Part shown: piece after piece, positions 61,701 through 64,000 of the stretch
Layout of the letters: each line of letters opens with the position of its first letter
Position numbering within the stretch: position 1 is the stretch's first letter
From: Siderastrea radians
Taxonomy: Eukaryota > Cnidaria > Anthozoa > Scleractinia > Rhizangiidae
Assembly (NCBI GenBank): GCA_964017195.1
Contig: OZ024890.1
Location: 53,906,841-53,970,840, forward strand
Direction: 5' to 3'
Length of the DNA stretch: 64,000 bases
The notes under the pieces: generated by a model
What the model was told of the DNA's origin: nothing
What the model saw: only the letters and a program-made list of their open reading frames with translations
Database searches by the model: none
Position numbers and translations under genes: made by a program

Positions 61701-64000
61701 GCTTCAGGTATGGAACTCATTTCCCATTTTACCCAGACGTAGTATTATTTTCGCAAAACCTCTCGTTTTTAGAATAGGCGGTTGGCGGGAATTTTAAGTC
61801 GTATTCAACAACTTAGTACACTCTAGCATCAATGCTGAGCAATTCCACTCCGGCTTACTGGCAAAAATAAGGTTTCTATTTCAAACCTGTTGTTAAAATA
61901 AAATCATGTCGCAATTTCAGGTTAAACTTGGACACATGTTCAATATAAGAGGCGTGGCTACTCAGGGTAGACATGATTCTGATCAGTGGGTGACGAGTTT
62001 CTCATTGGCCTACACCGCAGATGACTTTAATTGGGTTTACATCCGGGAAAACAGTCAAATCAAGGTAAACTTAGAACGAATGATTGTCAGACCATCTTTT
62101 AAACTGTACCTTCATAATGTAAATATTTGGAGTGGTAGTCTGACTGACTGACTGACTGACTGACTGACTGACTGACTGACTGACTGACTCACTGACTCAC
62201 TGACTCACTGACTCACTGACTCATTGACAGTGACTGGGCGCCTGACTGTCTGAAAGACTGACCAACCGACTGACTGACTGACTGACTGACTGACTGACAG
62301 TGACTGCGCTTGACTGTCTGAAAGACTGACTGACTGACTGACTGACTGACTGACTGACTGACTGACTGACTGACTGACTGGCTGACTGACTGACTGACTG
62401 ACTGCCTGACTGACTGACTGACTGACTGCCTGACTGACTGACTGACAGTGACTGCCTGACTGTCTGAAACACAGACCGATTGACTGACCAGCTGACCGGC
62501 CGGGAGTTACAGAAAGAGGTTTCTTTCATTTATTAGGTAACGCACTGCCGGATTTTCTTTGCAGACGTTTCCTGGTAACAGCGACAGAACAACAGTCGTC
62601 AAACATTTCTTCATTCCTGACAAAAGGATTTTTGCCCGAAGTCTTCGTTTTCACCCCAAAGGTTCGCATAGTCACGTGTCAATGAGAGTGGAGATATATG
62701 GTTGTGAAGACGGTAAGCAATCACTGAAGTCTCGATTTTGCATCAGTATGCATTTATCTTTTTATTCATTTATTTATTTTGTTTTACTTCATGAGTTCGC
62801 CATAAATATAAATTATGGTTACAAGTACAATGACATATACAAAAAGATGCTAGAAAAAGCACAGTTAAATAAGAAAGTAGCAGGAGAAAGGGCCAGAACT
62901 TTCTTTGTACTTGACATCTAACTTCCAAGGAAAAAGACAAAAATCTACACTAATTGATAAGTATCACCCCTTCATTACAAATCCTTTTCATTTTGATCCT
63001 AATTATTAAGATCCCAGATTCTGGTCTGCATTTATAGTCAACTTAATTTTTATTTGTTAAAAATAAACTTCAGCGCATTCAAGAAGCAAGACCGGCTCTA
63101 GGCAACTGCTAAATTTTCTTTTGATTCAGTGCGTCTTGCGTTTCGAACACTGAAATGAACGTTTGTGCTTTAACAAGATACAAAAGCTAAGGATAGTACA
63201 TCTCAAAAGTTCACCTTCTCTCTTAGAAGCGCACTAAATGTAATGACTTTACTCAATGTTTCCCATTTAGAATTTTCTAGGGGCACTCCTACCATGACAA
63301 GCGTGGTACTGGAGAAAATCATATTTTATCCAATTTCTGTCTTTTCGTCTATTCTTTAATTAACCGGCAGCTCGCAGTTGTTTTCTCCCTCTGGGAATGG
63401 AAAGTGGCCATCTTCCTGACAGCGCATTATCAGCATCGACATCAGCAAGTGCCAATCGCATCCCGCAATTTTCTCGCCTCAACAGAATCAACACTAAAGG
63501 TAAGGCCGGTGCCTGGTGCGCGGGCAGGAATGATGGAAAACAATGGCTACAGGTTTACTTTGGGCGGGAAACTTCAGTGACCAAAGTGGCGACTCAGGGG
63601 AGGTATGACGGTGACCAATGGGTGATGAGCTACAGCTTGTCCTATAGCGTGGATGGAACTCACTGGGCCTGGTACAGACTTGATGATGGGCATATAAAGG
63701 TATGACAAACACTCGAAAAAGATGTGAAAAGGGATAATTTAAAAACATCTCTATGAACTTCACACTACATCAATTATGTCATGTAGTTCACACCTTGCTT
63801 TTTCTTCATCAAAACTGGTAATCATTGCCTTTATTGGCAACAGTACATGTAAAAGTTTTACGATGAAACAAAAGGATCAACGTTAAGTGCCCCGGTTTGT
63901 ATCCTGAGGCCAGCGCAGGGGGCTACAACATGTTAATACCACATTTTCTCGAAATTAAACGCCGGGCCCCATATAAACACCGGGTATAAAAGAGGGAATT
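49656..64000 (+). CDS. Secreted multi-discoidin (F5/8 type C) protein, gene B, 3' end outside window
   Basis: Paralogue of gene A. Visible exons: 49656-49733, 51200-51281, 53707-54032, 54699-54840, 60007-60332, 60890-61034, 61529-61707, 61921-62064, 62565-62712, 63371-63699. Each has the same length and phase as its partner in gene A, and no stop interrupts them. They encode the signal peptide, the dibasic spacer and domains 1 to 3 plus the first exon of domain 4; the rest must lie beyond 64000. Introns differ greatly in length because of insertions, the largest being 5.2 kb after domain 1. An intact frame with mainly conservative or synonymous change argues for a working gene, not a pseudogene. 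Confidence 0.87.
51200..51281 (+). CDS. Gene B exon 2: spacer with dibasic site
   Basis: Same protein as gene A exon 2 (IHKR|SVYTNPLL), acceptor TTTTTTAG, donor GTAAGA, phase 0 to phase 1. Confidence 0.82.
51385..52745. other. B-specific insertion in intron 2
   Basis: Copy A has only a few bases here (about 9155). No gene was recognised in the insert. Its right end is the foldback element at 52629. Confidence 0.5.
52629..52744. mobile_element. Foldback MITE (AACAATTATTCTAC ends)
   Basis: AACAATTATTCTAC...GTAGAATAATTGTT, with inner arms GCTGGATATCAAATGAT and ATCATTTCATATCCAGC and a GGCGC/GCGCC tip. Arms of ~55 bp with few mismatches. Confidence 0.75.
52903..53354. mobile_element. MITE with CGTGAAATCC ends, B only
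   Basis: Left end ACGTGAAATCCCGATTATAA followed by GCCCCCCCC; right end, reversed, CCCGTAAAATCCTGATTACA followed by more G/C-rich blocks. Copy A has continuous sequence at this place (about 9313). A separate 47-base hairpin lies inside it. Confidence 0.65.
53099..53145. repeat. Perfect 22-bp hairpin
   Basis: Arms 53099-53120 and 53124-53145 (core TTTGATCAAAGTTCC) are exact inverted copies with a 3-base loop AGT. Confidence 0.9.
53707..54840 (+). CDS. Gene B discoidin domain 1 (exons 53707-54032, 54699-54840)
   Basis: Starts RCSLPLGLENGHVPDAAFSA and ends RAEVYGC. Near-identical to gene A domain 1 except the loop after FSAS and a few other sites (GAWAT for GAWAA, SDDW for ADQW). Donor TGG|GTAAGT is a consensus site. 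Confidence 0.9.
55038..55069. repeat. (CGTA)n / (CGTC)n microsatellite
   Basis: Mixed CGTC and CGTA units, about eight in all. Confidence 0.85.
55558..55624 (+). tRNA. Degenerate tRNA-like sequence, anticodon CAT (SINE head)
   Basis: Has the A-box-like TGGCCAAGTGG, the B-box-like GGTTCGACTC, an anticodon arm TCGGC/GCTGA with loop TTCATAC, and an acceptor GCGCTGA/TTAGCGA with one end mismatch. The D and T stems pair poorly. A T-rich tail (55632-55656) follows. Best read as a tRNA-derived SINE, not a tRNA gene. Confidence 0.35.
56080..57500. mobile_element. TA-flanked TIR element (CAGT ends) in gene B intron
   Basis: Left end CAGTGTGTTGCCCAGTTCTC; right end, reversed, CAGTATGTTGCCCAGTTTTC. 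TA on both sides (56078-56079, 57501-57502). TTTTCGTAC motifs recur near both ends. A TA target with CAGT ends fits the Tc1/mariner-pogo group. No transposase is seen in 1.4 kb, so it is non-autonomous. Absent from copy A. Confidence 0.72.
57506..57578. mobile_element. Short foldback element
   Basis: Arms of about 30 bp (GTAATGTTTTGAAAGTTCTC and its reverse complement, one extra A) with a short centre ACGAGCCTTTAGGCGA. It sits directly after the CAGT element. Confidence 0.75.
57636..59942. mobile_element. Possible TA-flanked element with a LINE inside
   Basis: CACTCAACAAAAT at the left and ATTTTGTTGAGTG at the right are perfect inverted repeats flanked by TA (57634-57635, 59943-59944). Most of the interior is the LINE at 57835-59800. 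The ends do not extend far as inverted copies, so this could also be a chance pair of LINE-flanking sites. Confidence 0.45.
57835..59800 (+). mobile_element. Degenerate LINE (CR1/L2/Jockey-like) in gene B intron
   Basis: Reverse transcriptase core with HKAAGPDDLAP, RPISLTCICSKILE, QHGFRKNRSC, DFSKAFDKVPH, GVPQGSVIGPALF and the FADD box (VRLFADDTIMYLA). The frame is interrupted by TAA at 58929, by a frame change before 58194 and by another near 59487, after which it ends near ITQWNSLPQSFF and SSVN (stop 59761). An AT repeat follows (59774-59800). The endonuclease domain is missing. Dead copy, on the gene's coding strand. Confidence 0.85.
60007..61034 (+). CDS. Gene B discoidin domain 2 (exons 60007-60332, 60890-61034)
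   Basis: Starts SCSVSLGLEDKRIPDSAFTA and ends AELYGC. The SGSYND loop is the same as in gene A apart from one residue, unlike the strongly changed loops in domains 1, 3 and 4. Consensus donors. Confidence 0.9.
61035..61528. other. Intron between domains 2 and 3 of gene B
   Basis: Nothing recognised. Confidence 0.7.
61529..62712 (+). CDS. Gene B discoidin domain 3 (exons 61529-61707, 61921-62064, 62565-62712)
   Basis: Starts NCLMPVGVEDGRIPDEAFTA, keeps the extra intron after NQWLQ and ends RVEIYGC. The loop after TAS reads SSASAAYLP against TYYSTAFLP in gene A. KYCWVAGQ has the shifted Cys seen in gene A. Confidence 0.88.
62138..62495. repeat. (CTGA)n microsatellite, uninterrupted
   Basis: CTGA units with CACTGACT, CAGTGACTG and CTGAAAGACTG variants arranged as a higher-order repeat (TGACAGTGACTG near 62225, 62295 and 62443). 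Same intron position as in gene A but without a LINE. Confidence 0.92.
62713..63370. other. Intron between domains 3 and 4 of gene B
   Basis: No element or gene recognised. Confidence 0.65.
63371..63699 (+). CDS. Gene B discoidin domain 4, first exon
   Basis: Starts SCFLPLGMESGHLPDSALSA, contains GAWC, QWLQVYFG and VATQGRYDGDQW, and ends DGHIK before GTATGA. Same length (329 bases) and phases as 16013-16341. The partner exon lies outside the window. Confidence 0.88.
63700..64000. other. Intron start and edge of another repeat
   Basis: CATTGCCTTTATTGGCAAC is shared with the gene A intron near 16465. From about 63955 the GCCGGGCCCCATATAAACAC stretch has the look of a MITE end cut by the window border. 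Confidence 0.4.

Noticed and set aside
62221..62529. Minus-strand Ser/Gln-rich frame
   Set aside because: Translation of the CTGA array in gene B.
1..64000. CRISPR arrays, bacterial operons or phage genes
   Set aside because: Repeats here are microsatellites and transposon ends; genes have spliceosomal introns and no bacterial signals are present.

Overview
The window is animal nuclear DNA, AT-rich and intron-rich, and packed with transposable elements. The secreted multi-discoidin genes, the degenerate tRNA-derived SINE heads and the mix of LINE, Ty3/gypsy and foldback elements point to an anthozoan cnidarian, most likely a stony coral or sea anemone. The species cannot be fixed from the sequence.

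Layout. (1) 427-1491: the last two exons of a FAM185A-like gene on the + strand. (2) 7569-18447: a complete 13-exon gene (gene A) that would encode a secreted protein of 841 residues, with a signal peptide, a short spacer carrying a dibasic site, and five F5/8-type-C (discoidin) domains. (3) about 18.5-40.7 kb: a transposon-rich spacer. Its main item is a 10.6 kb element with ~570 bp inverted terminal repeats and TTAA flanks. A Ty3/gypsy retrotransposon with identical LTRs and a smaller TIR element carrying a dead RecQ-helicase fragment lie inside it. (4) about 40.77 kb to the window end: a second, diverged copy of 1.13-18 kb. It starts with a truncated FAM185A last exon and continues through a paralogous discoidin gene (gene B, 49656 to beyond 64000; signal peptide and domains 1 to 4 visible).

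The window is therefore a large segmental duplication with two paralogous discoidin genes in the same orientation. Splice sites and phases are preserved in every exon visible in both copies, and the coding parts are far more conserved than the introns, so both genes look functional. Each domain is a cassette with phase 1 introns at both ends, which allows domain gain or loss without breaking the frame. Replacements between the paralogues are concentrated in the loop after the SAS motif, a likely ligand-binding spike. Copy B also has an extra signal-peptide exon (47274-47354) in a segment that copy A lacks.

Most length differences between the copies are insertions in one copy: a 169 bp MITE, a TIR element with striking TTTTGTCCCC repeats and a 5'-truncated LINE in A; two large TA-flanked elements, a nested LINE and several foldback elements in B. 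These comparisons give the order of insertion relative to the duplication. All statements rest on reading the sequence by eye; no database search was possible.
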